Positions 54,237-63,708 of a DNA stretch of 64,000 bases are shown here, piece by piece. The translations under genes were made by a program, and so were the position numbers. The DNA comes from Pseudovibrio sp947494035. GTDB taxonomy: Bacteria; Pseudomonadota; Alphaproteobacteria; Rhizobiales; Stappiaceae. Under the pieces are notes generated by a model. That model did no database searches. It saw nothing but the letters and a program-made list of their open reading frames with translations, and was not told where the DNA came from. How positions within the stretch are numbered: the first letter of the stretch is position 1; every line of letters begins with the position of its first letter. The stretch covers positions 27,121-91,120 of the forward strand of contig CANLTN010000015.1 in assembly GCA_947494035.1 (NCBI GenBank), given 5' to 3'.

Positions 54237-54740
54237 ATGAGTGAGAAGATTGTGCAGACGCGCCAAATACGGATCGAAGAGCTTACAGCCGAGAGTTTCA
54301 GTAGGTTTGGTGAGTTGATTGAGGCTGGTGGGACATCGCCCATAATGATTAATGAGGGCAGATGTGAGCGTTTCTCGGATCTGGCAGGCATCGAATTCAT
54401 CGGAGGACGTGCTGGTGTGAGTCTGTTTCACGCAGAGCTGCGCCGTCTTCCGCATATCCTGACCATGCTGGAGCGTCACCCTTTGGGGTCGCAATGCTTC
54501 ATCCCCATGGATCAGTCAGAGTATCTCGTCATTGTCGCTAAGGATGAAGGTGGACGGCCTTCAACACCTCGTGCGTTTATGGCGCGATCCCCCCAATGCA
54601 TCAATATCAAACGCAATGTGTGGCACGGAGTGCTGACCCCAATCAGCGGGTCAGGATTGTTTGCCGTTGTGGACCGGATTGGGGATGGAAACAACTTAGA
54701 AGAACACTGGCTGAAGGAGGCCTATCTGATCACGGAATAA
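54237..54740 (+). CDS. allA: Ureidoglycolate lyase
   Basis: 167 residues, cupin-like AllA family; splits ureidoglycolate into glyoxylate and urea. IEELTAESFSRFGELIEAGG at the N-terminus, INEGRCERFSDLA, VSLFHAELRRLP and LERHPLGSQCFIPMD are the family motifs. Starts 6 bp after allE, so product and substrate of the two enzymes connect directly. Confidence 0.92.
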   Translation: MSEKIVQTRQIRIEELTAESFSRFGELIEAGGTSPIMINEGRCERFSDLAGIEFIGGRAGVSLFHAELRRLPHILTMLERHPLGSQCFIPMDQSEYLVIVAKDEGGRPSTPRAFMARSPQCINIKRNVWHGVLTPISGSGLFAVVDRIGDGNNLEEHWLKEAYLITE

Positions 54741-54770
54741 CACTGTGCGTCATTAGTAGGAGGGGACTAA

Positions 54771-56216
54771 ATGACCAGCAATTCCATCGGGACACCAGAG
54801 CAACTGCGTGATCCCAACTATATGCCTGCCTTACACAGGGCGGTTCCGCTTGGCATTCAGCATGTGCTTGCCATGTTTGTCTCAAACGTCACACCGGCGA
54901 TCATTATTGCCGGAGCTGCCGGGTTTGGGTTTGGCTCAGATGCGGGCGCTCTGGGTTTTCCGGATATGACTTACATGATCCAGATGTCCATGCTCTTTGC
55001 CGGGATCGCTACACTCTTTCAAACCATCGGCATGGGTGTTGTGGGGGCGAGGCTCCCGATTGTTCAGGGCACCAGTTTTGCCTTTATTCCAATTATGATT
55101 CCACTTGTTGCAGGCAAGGGTGTTGAGGCCCTGCCAGCGTTGTTTGGCGGCGTGCTCATCGGTGGTTTGTTCCATGCGTTTTTGGGCATGTTCATTGGCC
55201 GCATACGCTTTGCGTTGCCGCCGCTTGTAACAGGGCTTGTGGTCACCATGATTGGTCTGGCGCTGGTGAAGGTGGGTATTCAGTATGCGGCGGGCGGCGT
55301 CCCTGCCATTAACACACCAGAATATGGCAGCTTGCTCAACTGGTCTGCTGCCCTCATCGTTGTTCTGGTCACACTCGCTCTAAAGTTCTATGCGCGTGGA
55401 ATCCTTGCTGTTTCGGCTGTGGTGATTGGGATTCTTGCCGGATACCTTTACGCCATGATGGTTGGCATGGTGACGGTTGACGGTATTGCAACAAGTGTGG
55501 GCCGTTCAGCCTCTTTCGCTCTGCCAATGCCTTTCATCTACGGCTTTGAGTTTAGTCTGGCCGCAGTGATCGGCTTTTGTCTGATGGCATTTGTGAGTTC
55601 GGTTGAAACTGTTGGCGATGTCTCCGGAATCACCAAAGGAGGTGCTGGCCGTGAAGCGACGGACAAGGAAATTCAAGGTGCAACTTACGCTGACGGGTTT
55701 GGTACTGCGGTTGCTGGTGTTTTTGGTGGGTTGCCTAATACATCCTTCAGCCAGAATGTTGGCCTGATCGCCATGACGGGTGTGATGAGCCGTCATGTGG
55801 TGACGATCGGGGCCCTGTTCCTGATCCTGTGCGGGCTTGTGCCGAAAGTTGGTGCGCTTATTCGCACAATTCCGATTGAGGTGCTGGGTGGCGGCGTGAT
55901 CGTCATGTTTGGCATGGTGGTGGCTGCGGGTGTTTCGATGCTCTCCGATGTCAACTGGAACCGGCGGAACATGGTGATCTTTGCGATCTCTCTTTCAATC
56001 GGTCTTGGATTGCAGTTGGATCCCAAAGCTGTTCAGTATCTTCCTGACACACTGCGCATTTTGATGACCAGCGGACTGCTGCCTGCAGCGCTGATTGCAA
56101 TTGTGCTGAATCTGGTGTTGCCGGAAGAGCTTTCTGCTGAGGCAACCGAGGAAGTTTCCGGTGGCATGGCCTCGCAAGAGGATTCACCACTTAAAGCTAC
56201 GGGCTCCCAAGCCTAA
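54771..56216 (+). CDS. NCS2-family purine permease (likely urate/xanthine)
   Basis: 481 residues, 14-helix NCS2 fold. QHVLAMFVSNVTPAIIIAGA in the first helix, PIVQGTSFAFIPIMIP and GDVSGITKGGAGREATDKE are diagnostic, with NTSFSQNVGLIAMTGV in the later substrate motif. The neighbours degrade allantoin-derived compounds, so urate, xanthine or allantoin is the likely cargo. AGGAGG precedes the ATG. It is the last gene of the unit and is followed by a terminator. Confidence 0.9.
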   Translation: MTSNSIGTPEQLRDPNYMPALHRAVPLGIQHVLAMFVSNVTPAIIIAGAAGFGFGSDAGALGFPDMTYMIQMSMLFAGIATLFQTIGMGVVGARLPIVQGTSFAFIPIMIPLVAGKGVEALPALFGGVLIGGLFHAFLGMFIGRIRFALPPLVTGLVVTMIGLALVKVGIQYAAGGVPAINTPEYGSLLNWSAALIVVLVTLALKFYARGILAVSAVVIGILAGYLYAMMVGMVTVDGIATSVGRSASFALPMPFIYGFEFSLAAVIGFCLMAFVSSVETVGDVSGITKGGAGREATDKEIQGATYADGFGTAVAGVFGGLPNTSFSQNVGLIAMTGVMSRHVVTIGALFLILCGLVPKVGALIRTIPIEVLGGGVIVMFGMVVAAGVSMLSDVNWNRRNMVIFAISLSIGLGLQLDPKAVQYLPDTLRILMTSGLLPAALIAIVLNLVLPEELSAEATEEVSGGMASQEDSPLKATGSQA

Positions 56217-56219
56217 AGA

Positions 56220-56255
56220 AACTCTCCTCGCCAGTCTTGGATGGTGAGGAGAGTT
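56220..56255 (+). terminator. Probable terminator after the NCS2 permease
   Basis: Perfect 10-bp stem AACTCTCCTC/GAGGAGAGTT, with further inner pairing, after the stop codon. The tail is poor in T, with TTTTT only about ten bases later. Confidence 0.65.
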
Positions 56256-56297
56256 GCTCCTAAAGTTTTTCCCAGGTTCCACCATTCTGGGAGCTTT

Positions 56298-56414
56298 TTA
56301 CGGCGGCTCCGATAAAGGCACTCTGGCCACCACCGATCATGCCTAGGCGCAGCCTGCGTCCCAATCTTTCCGGACTTCTGAAACTTGTCGCGTTTCCGCA
56401 GTTTTAGCGGTCAT
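56298..56414 (-). pseudogene. Decayed 5' fragment of a Gfo/Idh/MocA-type oxidoreductase
   Basis: On the minus strand an ATG at 56414 has GGAGAG upstream and begins MTAKTAETRQ but stops after 23 codons. In another frame, from about 56364, the sequence reads RRLRLGMIGGGQSAFIGAA, which matches the start of the Rossmann domain in this oxidoreductase family. After that the similarity ends abruptly. A frameshift plus loss of the rest of the gene is the simplest reading. Recognised by eye. Confidence 0.55.
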
Positions 56415-56684
56415 CTTATGCTCTCCATACTTCTGCGGTATCCCGATATCAACTCGCGCAACAGCACGACCGAAAACCAAAGGATCATTAGATCTGTGAT
56501 CTGCAATTGCAAATACTCTTTCGCAAAAGTGGCGGTCTTTTCATGGCAATCTTTGTAGATCTGGCCCAAACTTTTGTTGAGCGAAGAGAGGCTCAAAAAT
56601 CTCATGTAAAATCCGGCGAAGAGCACCGAAGCCTACTATGAGCACAATTCCAAGAGCTTCATAGAGCGCACGCTGTATCTGGAT

Positions 56685-57209
56685 ATGGGGGAGCACTACC
56701 AGCGCTTTTTAAGCAAGGTTCCGGCAGGTGGACGTATTCTGGATGCTGGGTGTGGCTCTGGCCGCGATGCTTATGCATTCAAGAGGTTAGGCTATAAAGT
56801 CGATGCATTCGACGCCTCTTCCGAGATGGCAAAGTCCGCCAGCAAACTGGTCGGGATCGATGTACAACAAAACACCTTTCAGGCGTTCACAAGTCCGCCA
56901 GTCTACGATGCGATATGGGCTTTCGCCTCCCTGCTGCACGTTCCCTACGCGGAGCTGCCACTTGTGCTTGGCAATCTTTGCGCGGCCCTCAGGACTGGCG
57001 GGACTCTCTTTGCGACTTTCAAGTTGGGGGATGGGGAAGTCATCCGTGAGGATGGGCGGCGTTTTTTTATGATGACAGAAGAACGCTTCAGGGCGATTTT
57101 GCAGGACATTCCGAGCCTACAGCTTCAAGATGCCCGCATTTCACTGGGCCTCAAACCCCGTCGGTCTGATGACAGATGGCTCATTCTGTATGCTGTTAAG
57201 GTGGGCTGA
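56685..57209 (+). CDS. SAM-dependent methyltransferase, possibly with a disrupted 5' end
   Basis: 174 residues from the ATG at 56685. The Rossmann motif AGGRILDAGCGSGRDAYAF begins 14 residues in, and the FDASSEMAKSAS motif follows. Coding sequence clearly continues 25 codons upstream in frame (NPAKSTEAYYEHNSKSF...), as in homologues, up to an in-frame TAA at 56607. That TAA directly follows an ATG at 56604. A single Ser codon TCA in place of the TAA would give a normal start, so a nonsense change at codon 2 is likely. The protein may be made only in shortened form. Confidence 0.75.
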   Translation: MGEHYQRFLSKVPAGGRILDAGCGSGRDAYAFKRLGYKVDAFDASSEMAKSASKLVGIDVQQNTFQAFTSPPVYDAIWAFASLLHVPYAELPLVLGNLCAALRTGGTLFATFKLGDGEVIREDGRRFFMMTEERFRAILQDIPSLQLQDARISLGLKPRRSDDRWLILYAVKVG

Positions 57210-57253
57210 GAGTTGAAGATAGCAAGAGCAAATGACTTTGCCAGTTGACCTCA

Positions 57254-57661
57254 TCAATGCATCGCTTTGTAGAGTGTGATGTCTACCGGTGCATCATCCC
57301 TGAGCTTTGCGCTGCCGCGCGCAAGGAGCCAGCCATCAGCCCGTTCAAGGCGAGCTACGATCTGCTGCGTTGGCGTAGCCGATGCATTGGCCGGCAGTGA
57401 GACGGAAAAGACAAGCGATTTGAATTTGCCAGCGCTCTTGAGCTGAGTTTTCGCAACAAGCTCTTGCATCTTGCTCTGGCTGGCCGGGTCTCTGAGATAA
57501 AGCTTTATGTGGCCTTTGGGAATTTCCGATCCGCTTTCAAACCTGAGCGTGCCGGTAACATCTGTCGGTTGGGCGGCTGTTGTCTGGGTGACCGTTGTGC
57601 TGCCAGCGACCAGCATGCCAGTTACTAAAAGCGCTTTACTGCCATTGGTCAGACGCTTCAT
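57254..57661 (-). CDS. Small exported protein, YbaY/YscW-like
   Basis: 135 residues with a signal peptide (about 1-30, ending TTAAQP). VTGTLRFESGSEIPKGHIKLYLRD resembles the start of YbaY-type domains, followed by VFSVSLPANASATPTQQIV. The similarity is weak and by eye. No lipobox Cys is seen. Located between a methyltransferase and the RTX protease, and probably transcribed alone. Confidence 0.6.
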   Translation of the reverse strand: MKRLTNGSKALLVTGMLVAGSTTVTQTTAAQPTDVTGTLRFESGSEIPKGHIKLYLRDPASQSKMQELVAKTQLKSAGKFKSLVFSVSLPANASATPTQQIVARLERADGWLLARGSAKLRDDAPVDITLYKAMH

Positions 57662-57726
57662 TGTGCATTCCCTTTGGCTTGTCTGAGTTATGGAAACCTC
57701 TTTATACGAGATGACCAGTGCAGGTG

Positions 57727-57762
57727 CAGGAGGGGAGCCTGCAAGCCCCCCTCCTGTTTTTT
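57727..57762 (+). terminator. Hairpin with plus-strand T-run after the RTX gene
   Basis: Perfect 9-bp stem CAGGAGGGG/CCCCTCCTG followed on the plus strand by TTTTTT. The nearby RTX gene reads on the minus strand, where no T-run follows, so the orientation is unexpected. It could still protect the 3' end of the RTX transcript. Confidence 0.6.
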
Positions 57763-57763
57763 A

Positions 57764-60700
57764 TCAAACAATCACGAAGTCGTCTGCTGAAAGAGAAAGA
57801 CCCGCGTTCAGTTGTGCGAACTGAATCGCTGCCATATCTCCGCTACCATCAGCATCGTAGAGCAGCGCACCACTGTCACTGTCGTAGATGATGCGGTCGT
57901 TTGCATCCTGACTGACACCAGCTGCACTCATATGGAATGCATTGAGGCCAAGTGCGCCCTCGCCGCCAAGTTCAGCAAAGATGTCGCTGTCCAGAAGGAT
58001 CAGATCTTCACCGACTTTAAAGTCTTTGATCTGATCAACATTGTCTTCACCAAGCTCGGTAGAGAAGCGGAATGAATCCTCTCCTGTACCACCGAACAGA
58101 AGATCAGCACCAAGACCACCATCCAATAGATCACTGCCTTGACCGCCATAGAGCTTATCGTTGCCAGCTTCACCCGGCAGGATTGGCTCAGGCGGGAAGT
58201 CTATGGACACGTTGAGTGTGTAGGTTGACCCCTCCGGCACAGCCTCTAGCCAACCACCCTCTACATCTGGAGACCATGCGCCCTCCAGAATGTAGTAGGT
58301 TCCGGTTTCTTCGACAGTAAAGGCCAAGCTGGAATCACGAGGATGAACGGAACCAGGATCTCCGGCACCATCATCGTTCTGAGCAACGACATTGCCTTCA
58401 CTATCTAGCAGGAGGACCCAACTGTCATGGACGTCCGGATCTGCAATACCATCGATATCGATGGAGATGGTTGATCCAGCCTGCAGTTCAATTTTGTAGT
58501 ACCCACCCTGACCATTGCCGGTTGCGTTGACAGTGGTATGAAGGACCGTCGTTGAGTCAAAGATGTTTGGATCTTCAGTCAACGAGAAGTTGTCGGAGAT
58601 ATCGAACGCGGCCGCAATAGAGTTGTTGGTCGCATCCGCTCCAAGCGTGGCGTAACCAGTGCCCATACCTGGGCGTGGGATCGGAGGAGCCACATCACCG
58701 AAGTCACCGAGCAAGATGTCATCTCCACGACCACCGCGAAGCACATCGTTGCCACCCTGACCTGTCAGCGTGTTGGCAGCATTATCACCTCTGATTTGAT
58801 CGTTGTGGCCTGAGCCAGCAAGATTTTCGATGGAGATGTAAGTGTCACCTTCGGAGCCACCACGATGCAGGTTGAGGTTCACACCACTGGTTGCATCGGC
58901 GTAGTCTGCAGTATCACTGCCCGCACCACCATTGAGCACGTCAGCACCACCGCCACCGGTCAGCGTATCGTTGCCTGATCCACCGGAGAGTTCGTTGGTC
59001 TGATCGTTACCGATCAGATGGTCATCGTGGAAGGAACCAACAACATTTTCAACATCAACAATGATATCGTGGCGGATGACTGTGCCGCGACCGACGATCT
59101 GTACTGGTCCGTCAGCATCACCGCCACGTGCAGTTCCATTCGCTAGGTCAACCATAACGCCTTCGGAGCTTCCGGAGTAGACAACGGTGTCGATGCCTTC
59201 GCCGCCATCCAGATAGTCCTGACCAGAACCACCAATGAGGATGTCGTCGCCTTCATCGCCGTACAGAAGGTCACCGTCATTGCCGCCATCAAGGATGTCG
59301 TTACCGCCGCCGCCATTAAAGACGTCGCCGCCGCCCTGACCCCAGAAGTGATTGTCTGAATCTGTACCGATGAAGCGGTCGATACGGTCGTCAGAGCCGA
59401 TCAGGTTCTCGATGCTGTAGAATGTGTCACCAGACGCAGTACCACCGCTGGCCACATTCGTTTCCAGATTGACGAGCAACTGGAATGGACTTTCGTGGCT
59501 ATAGTCAACAGTGTCAACGCCATCACCACCGATGAAGACGTCAACGCCGTCCTGACCCATCATTGTGTCGTCGCCATCACCGCCGTCCAGGATGTCGTCA
59601 CCAGCACCACCGAAGATGGTATCGTTACCGGCACCACCGTAGAGCACGTCGTCGCCGTCATCGCTCTCGGTCTGATCTTCGAGATCCTCTACCGGAATGG
59701 TGTTGTTGATATCACGGCTGGCCAGAGAATCCCGGCCACCAATGATGAGATCATCACCATCCATGCCGAAGATTGTGTCGCCGCCGGCTCCACCCTCAAG
59801 CGTGTTATCTCCATCATCACCAATGATGATGCTTGTCGGTGTGCTACCGGTGGCGGGTGGTGTGTCGTCATCATCTTCAACAACGGGATCCACAGGTGTT
59901 CCGCCCACGTAGATGATGTTTTCGACGTTTTCAACGTCACCCAGATCCAGATCACTGTTCAGAACATAGATTGTGTCGTTGCCGCCATCGGCTTCTTCAC
60001 GAACAATGTCGTCAGCAGAGTCAACGAAGTAAACATCATCACCGTTGCCACCTGCCATGCGGTCAGCACCGCCACGACCGTCAATAACGTTGTCGCCGTC
60101 GTTGCCGATTATGATGTCATCGTAGTTACTGCCAATGCCGTTTTCGATGTAGTACACGGTCTGATCGGCATTGTGTCCGGCAAAGATCGATACGTTGTTG
60201 CTATGGCCGTTTACGCTGGAGAACTGTCCGGCACGCAGGTCAAGAATTGTGCCTGCTGTTGATCCGGAGAAATCAATGGTATCAATGCCGCCGGTATCAT
60301 GGATCACGAAACCAATATCGTGTTGCATCCCTGAAGAGGTGAGCTCGTAGCCATATTCGGTGCTGTTGAAGCCGTAAGTGTTGTTACCGGTTTTTAGGTC
60401 AATTTCCTGATAGACCCACTCGCCGTTCTCATCAACTTCTGCAAAGAAACGGCGGATGGTTGCTTCGATGTCAGCCATCAACGGTGTCGATGCTGACCAA
60501 CGTGTGGTCTCCCCAACATCAATTCCGTCGAAGTACGACATCACGCTGTATTGCTGGCGGTCATAAATCCAGGTCGCATTGTTCAAATAGTTGATCTGAA
60601 CGCCGCCCGGTCCGCTGTAGTTGTACAGGCCGGGGTGGTTCAGGCCGAACTCGTGACCCAGTTCATGGATGAAGCTGTCGAACACGTAACCGCCGATGTC

Positions 60701-61102
60701 GGTCAAGTTTGGCTCCGTGTCGTGGAAGCGCTGACCAATGCTGATATAACGGTTGCTTGAATAGGCACTACCGTCGTCCGGCTCACCCAGATTCGGGCTT
60801 ACAATTTCCATCCACTGCGTTTCGGGATCGAATGGAATGTCATCGACAATCACGAACTCAAATGGGGTCACTGAAGACCACATGTTCAAGGCGCCAATCG
60901 CAGCGGCCTTATACTCAGGGTGATCGTTGAGCCCAGAAACATTGATCACCATTGGCTGGTTCGCGATTTCAGGCGTTAGACTGCGTGGCAATGCGCCCAC
61001 ATAGTCCAGAAACGCTTCGTAATCTTCGCTTTTGCCAAACGGATTATCCGGCGTTTGATCGTTGACCCACCACTGATCGTTGGAGTCATTCTGGTTTGGC
61101 AT
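57764..61102 (-). CDS. RTX M10-type metalloprotease with a PPC domain, likely type I secreted
   Basis: 1112 residues, no N-terminal signal. The zinc motif HELGHEFGLNHP is at 146-157 and the Met-turn SVMSYF at 186-191, as in serralysins. From about 320 there are many RTX nonapeptides (GGxGxDxxx) in several blocks, separated by SIENLIGS-type linkers. Residues 827-968 form a PPC-like beta domain. A last RTX block (about 980-1008) and a serralysin C-terminal domain (1010-1112) end in DDFVIV, a type I secretion signal pattern. No ABC transporter, MFP or TolC gene is in the window. GGGAGAGAC precedes the ATG. Confidence 0.93.
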   Translation of the reverse strand: MPNQNDSNDQWWVNDQTPDNPFGKSEDYEAFLDYVGALPRSLTPEIANQPMVINVSGLNDHPEYKAAAIGALNMWSSVTPFEFVIVDDIPFDPETQWMEIVSPNLGEPDDGSAYSSNRYISIGQRFHDTEPNLTDIGGYVFDSFIHELGHEFGLNHPGLYNYSGPGGVQINYLNNATWIYDRQQYSVMSYFDGIDVGETTRWSASTPLMADIEATIRRFFAEVDENGEWVYQEIDLKTGNNTYGFNSTEYGYELTSSGMQHDIGFVIHDTGGIDTIDFSGSTAGTILDLRAGQFSSVNGHSNNVSIFAGHNADQTVYYIENGIGSNYDDIIIGNDGDNVIDGRGGADRMAGGNGDDVYFVDSADDIVREEADGGNDTIYVLNSDLDLGDVENVENIIYVGGTPVDPVVEDDDDTPPATGSTPTSIIIGDDGDNTLEGGAGGDTIFGMDGDDLIIGGRDSLASRDINNTIPVEDLEDQTESDDGDDVLYGGAGNDTIFGGAGDDILDGGDGDDTMMGQDGVDVFIGGDGVDTVDYSHESPFQLLVNLETNVASGGTASGDTFYSIENLIGSDDRIDRFIGTDSDNHFWGQGGGDVFNGGGGNDILDGGNDGDLLYGDEGDDILIGGSGQDYLDGGEGIDTVVYSGSSEGVMVDLANGTARGGDADGPVQIVGRGTVIRHDIIVDVENVVGSFHDDHLIGNDQTNELSGGSGNDTLTGGGGADVLNGGAGSDTADYADATSGVNLNLHRGGSEGDTYISIENLAGSGHNDQIRGDNAANTLTGQGGNDVLRGGRGDDILLGDFGDVAPPIPRPGMGTGYATLGADATNNSIAAAFDISDNFSLTEDPNIFDSTTVLHTTVNATGNGQGGYYKIELQAGSTISIDIDGIADPDVHDSWVLLLDSEGNVVAQNDDGAGDPGSVHPRDSSLAFTVEETGTYYILEGAWSPDVEGGWLEAVPEGSTYTLNVSIDFPPEPILPGEAGNDKLYGGQGSDLLDGGLGADLLFGGTGEDSFRFSTELGEDNVDQIKDFKVGEDLILLDSDIFAELGGEGALGLNAFHMSAAGVSQDANDRIIYDSDSGALLYDADGSGDMAAIQFAQLNAGLSLSADDFVIV

Positions 61103-62202
61103 CTTTGTCTCTCCCTTTGTACAAAGCTTGGTTGCTTAATGCTGTGTTTTATCGGTGCGGGTCAGGCGAAACCTGACGACAGCGCACATGCCGTCGTCCT
61201 CACAGGCGTTGAAGGACGTTTTGAGAAGAATGAAGTTGCTGAAAATATTGAGCTTAGATTTGCGTCACGATTTACTGAAAAGCTTGCTAGGTATGTGGTC
61301 CAGACCGTTTTTGCTCCACCCGCCCTCGTTGCGAGGCTATGGCTGCCGATACATCCGGCAATAGACTTCTCATAGAGATCAAGCATTTCGACAGCCCCAA
61401 ATTCATGTCTAGCGTATGCGGATCCAGAGAAACCACAGTAGAAAAAAGACTAGATCATGCTTTGCAAAGCTTATTCATAAGCATAGCTCACATGATCGCA
61501 GAATTCTTTTTGAAACTCAGTTTAAAGTCAATTGGATTTAAGATGATAATTTTTAAGTTACTAAGCGTGACTTAAGAATTTTCATGAATATATTAATTAA
61601 AATACTTCAATATTATTTGATTAAATACATTACTAATTTGCAAGTAATGATCATGACAGAATAACGCCGCAATTGGTTGGCAGATACTCAGTTAACTTGA
61701 AAGCTTTTCATTCCTTGATAGCTTTAAAGCTGCACGCAACCGTGGCTGTCCGCTCAGCATTTCCAGTTTAACTAAGTTGAGGCAGGGGGAGTTTGGCCCT
61801 GTTTTTGTAATGTGGTGAGGGTGTGACTTTGTTTATTCAAACTAGCAGTATTAGGTACTTAAAGAATGAGTACGGCTGAGGTGGTTGAGCTACAGCCACA
61901 GTGTTGCTCTATATGCTGGAGCACGCACAGCAAAGGGATCACAAAGGGTCTGCAACCAGAGCCATACTCGCTTTAGATGAGTTATTTTCACTGAAATCTT
62001 GCTGATATTTTGAGCTTTTGGCGGCGTGCTTGTCTTTGGTGAAGCTGGTCTGGGAGGCGCATACCGTGAGCTTCTTTTAGCTATGCGTTCGTTTGCCATT
62101 GGCATGTCGAAGGGATGGCGTAGCGAGACCAAACGTTCATTTATTCAAATCACCCGAGCACCTCTTGATAACCAATTAGGGAAGCGTTGAAAGAAACACT
62201 TG
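61103..62202. other. 1.1-kb AT-rich region without supported genes
   Basis: Contains the RTX gene promoter on its left. The centre (about 61440-61680) is very AT-rich. Short open frames at 61155-61375 and 61890-62132 have no recognisable motif and poor start sites, so I do not call them. The composition and the lack of genes may mark decayed mobile DNA or a regulatory region. Confidence 0.5.
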
Positions 62203-63456
62203 ATGCCCAAAACAACTAAAAATCAGGCAGCGCAAATTCCACATCAAGGCATGAGTTTCCTTGGATTCGTTATTATGATCGGCGCATTCATGGCCATTAA
62301 CTCCCTGAATATGGACGTTATGCTGCCTGCCCTACCGCAGATCGGCACAACGTTGCATTTGGAAAACCCAAATCATGCGCAGCTCATAATAACCGCCTAT
62401 CTGATTGGTTTGGGCCTCTCATCATTGATCATCGGGCCAATTTCTGATTGGTTAGGGCGCAAGCCCATACTCCTGTTCGGTCTCTCCATTTTTACTGTTG
62501 GAACCATCGCCGCCGCAGTGTCAACCTCATTTGAGGTTATGCTTGGCGCTCGCCTTCTTCAGGGTATAGGTGCAGCTGCCCCGAGGGTTATGGCTTTCTC
62601 GATCGTAAGAGATTGGTATCATGGTCGTCAGATGGGACGTGTCATGTCGCTTACCATGGTCGTCCTGATGATATGCCCGGTTATTGCACCATCAATGGGT
62701 CAGGCCGTACTTTTTTTGGCTGACTGGGAGTGGATCTTCCACCTCCTGACTTTATTTGCCGTGACCATGATTTGCTTAAGTTATTTCAAGCTTCCAGAAA
62801 GTTTGCCTGTCGAGCAACGAAGAGGGTTCACAGTACCATCACTGTTGGATGCCTATAAATCCGTGTTAAAGACCCGTGTTACTTTGGGCTATATGGTCGC
62901 ATTAACGCTGGTTTTTGCGCAACTCTTTGCCTTCCTTAATTCTGCCGAGCAAATTTTTGCGGACATATTTGACCGGCATGAATCTTTCCCCCTCTACTTC
63001 GCTTCTATGGCCGTGTTCATGTCCATTGCTGCATTCCTAAATGCTTCTCTCGTTGAAAAATACGGCCTACGGCGACTGTCTCACATTGCCCTCCTAGGAT
63101 TTATAGGGGCCAACATGCTGAGTGCCATCTTATCCCTCACGGGTTCAACTACCCTCGTGACGTTTGTGGTGATTCAGGGAGTGGTCTACTTTTTCTTTGG
63201 GAGTATTGCTCCAAATTTCAATACTCTAGCTATGGACCCCCTTGGCAAGCTTGCAGGTGCTGGATCTGCGATGATTAACTTCTTCACTATATTCATGGCA
63301 GCTGTTCTAGGGGCGATCGTCGGTGCCTTGTACAATGAGACCTTGGTTCCCTACGCAGTAGGATGTTTTATCTACTCTCTGCTGGCAATACTAACAGTGC
63401 TCATTACAGAGAAAGGTCGGCTCTTCCAGTCTGAGACTGCTCCTCCCTCTGCATAG
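62203..63456 (+). CDS. MFS transporter, Bcr/CflA-like drug exporter family
   Basis: 417 residues from the ATG at 62203; the preceding TTG is possible. Twelve hydrophobic segments. NMDVMLPALPQIGTTLHL in TM1 and SDWLGRKPILLFGL in loop 2-3 (motif A) are typical of the Bcr/CflA branch, as is ARLLQGIGAAAPRVMAFSIV in the TM4 region. Substrate unknown. The codon pattern and AT-rich surroundings, next to an IS remnant, hint at acquired DNA. Confidence 0.87.
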   Translation: MPKTTKNQAAQIPHQGMSFLGFVIMIGAFMAINSLNMDVMLPALPQIGTTLHLENPNHAQLIITAYLIGLGLSSLIIGPISDWLGRKPILLFGLSIFTVGTIAAAVSTSFEVMLGARLLQGIGAAAPRVMAFSIVRDWYHGRQMGRVMSLTMVVLMICPVIAPSMGQAVLFLADWEWIFHLLTLFAVTMICLSYFKLPESLPVEQRRGFTVPSLLDAYKSVLKTRVTLGYMVALTLVFAQLFAFLNSAEQIFADIFDRHESFPLYFASMAVFMSIAAFLNASLVEKYGLRRLSHIALLGFIGANMLSAILSLTGSTTLVTFVVIQGVVYFFFGSIAPNFNTLAMDPLGKLAGAGSAMINFFTIFMAAVLGAIVGALYNETLVPYAVGCFIYSLLAILTVLITEKGRLFQSETAPPSA

Positions 63457-63708
63457 TAACGATGAGACAGATATGAGGTATGGGCCGGACTACCATAAAC
63501 CTTCGGGCAGGTACTTGTCGCTACCTAATAGATCGAGCCCGTGGTTTAAATAAGTGAATATTTCAGCCCATATCAAGGAGCTTGGAAAGACTGGAAGGTG
63601 TGCAGCTGGCACACCTTATTAGGGGCACAATCTGAGCACGTCTGTCGCGGAGAGGTGGTCCCGTTTATTTGGACAGTTGAGCGTGGTTTATAAGTGGATC
63701 CGCTCCAA

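Noticed and set aside
56411..56626. 71-residue minus-strand frame MLFAGFYMRF...
   Set aside because: No ribosome site or motif; it overlaps the extended 5' part of the methyltransferase and lies upstream of the oxidoreductase remnant.
59495..60262. 255-residue plus-strand frame antisense to the RTX repeats
   Set aside because: Repeated GGxGxD codons read backwards give long open frames rich in Val, Ile and Thr; no start signal or motif.
61055..61375. 106-residue plus-strand frame in the RTX upstream region
   Set aside because: Overlaps the RTX start on the other strand, has no recognisable motif and no convincing start site.
61890..62132. 80-residue minus-strand frame, Pro/Lys-rich
   Set aside because: Composition looks like translated repeat or noncoding DNA; no ribosome site.
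57764..62202. Type I secretion genes next to the RTX protease
   Set aside because: No ABC transporter, membrane-fusion or TolC-like frame is present.
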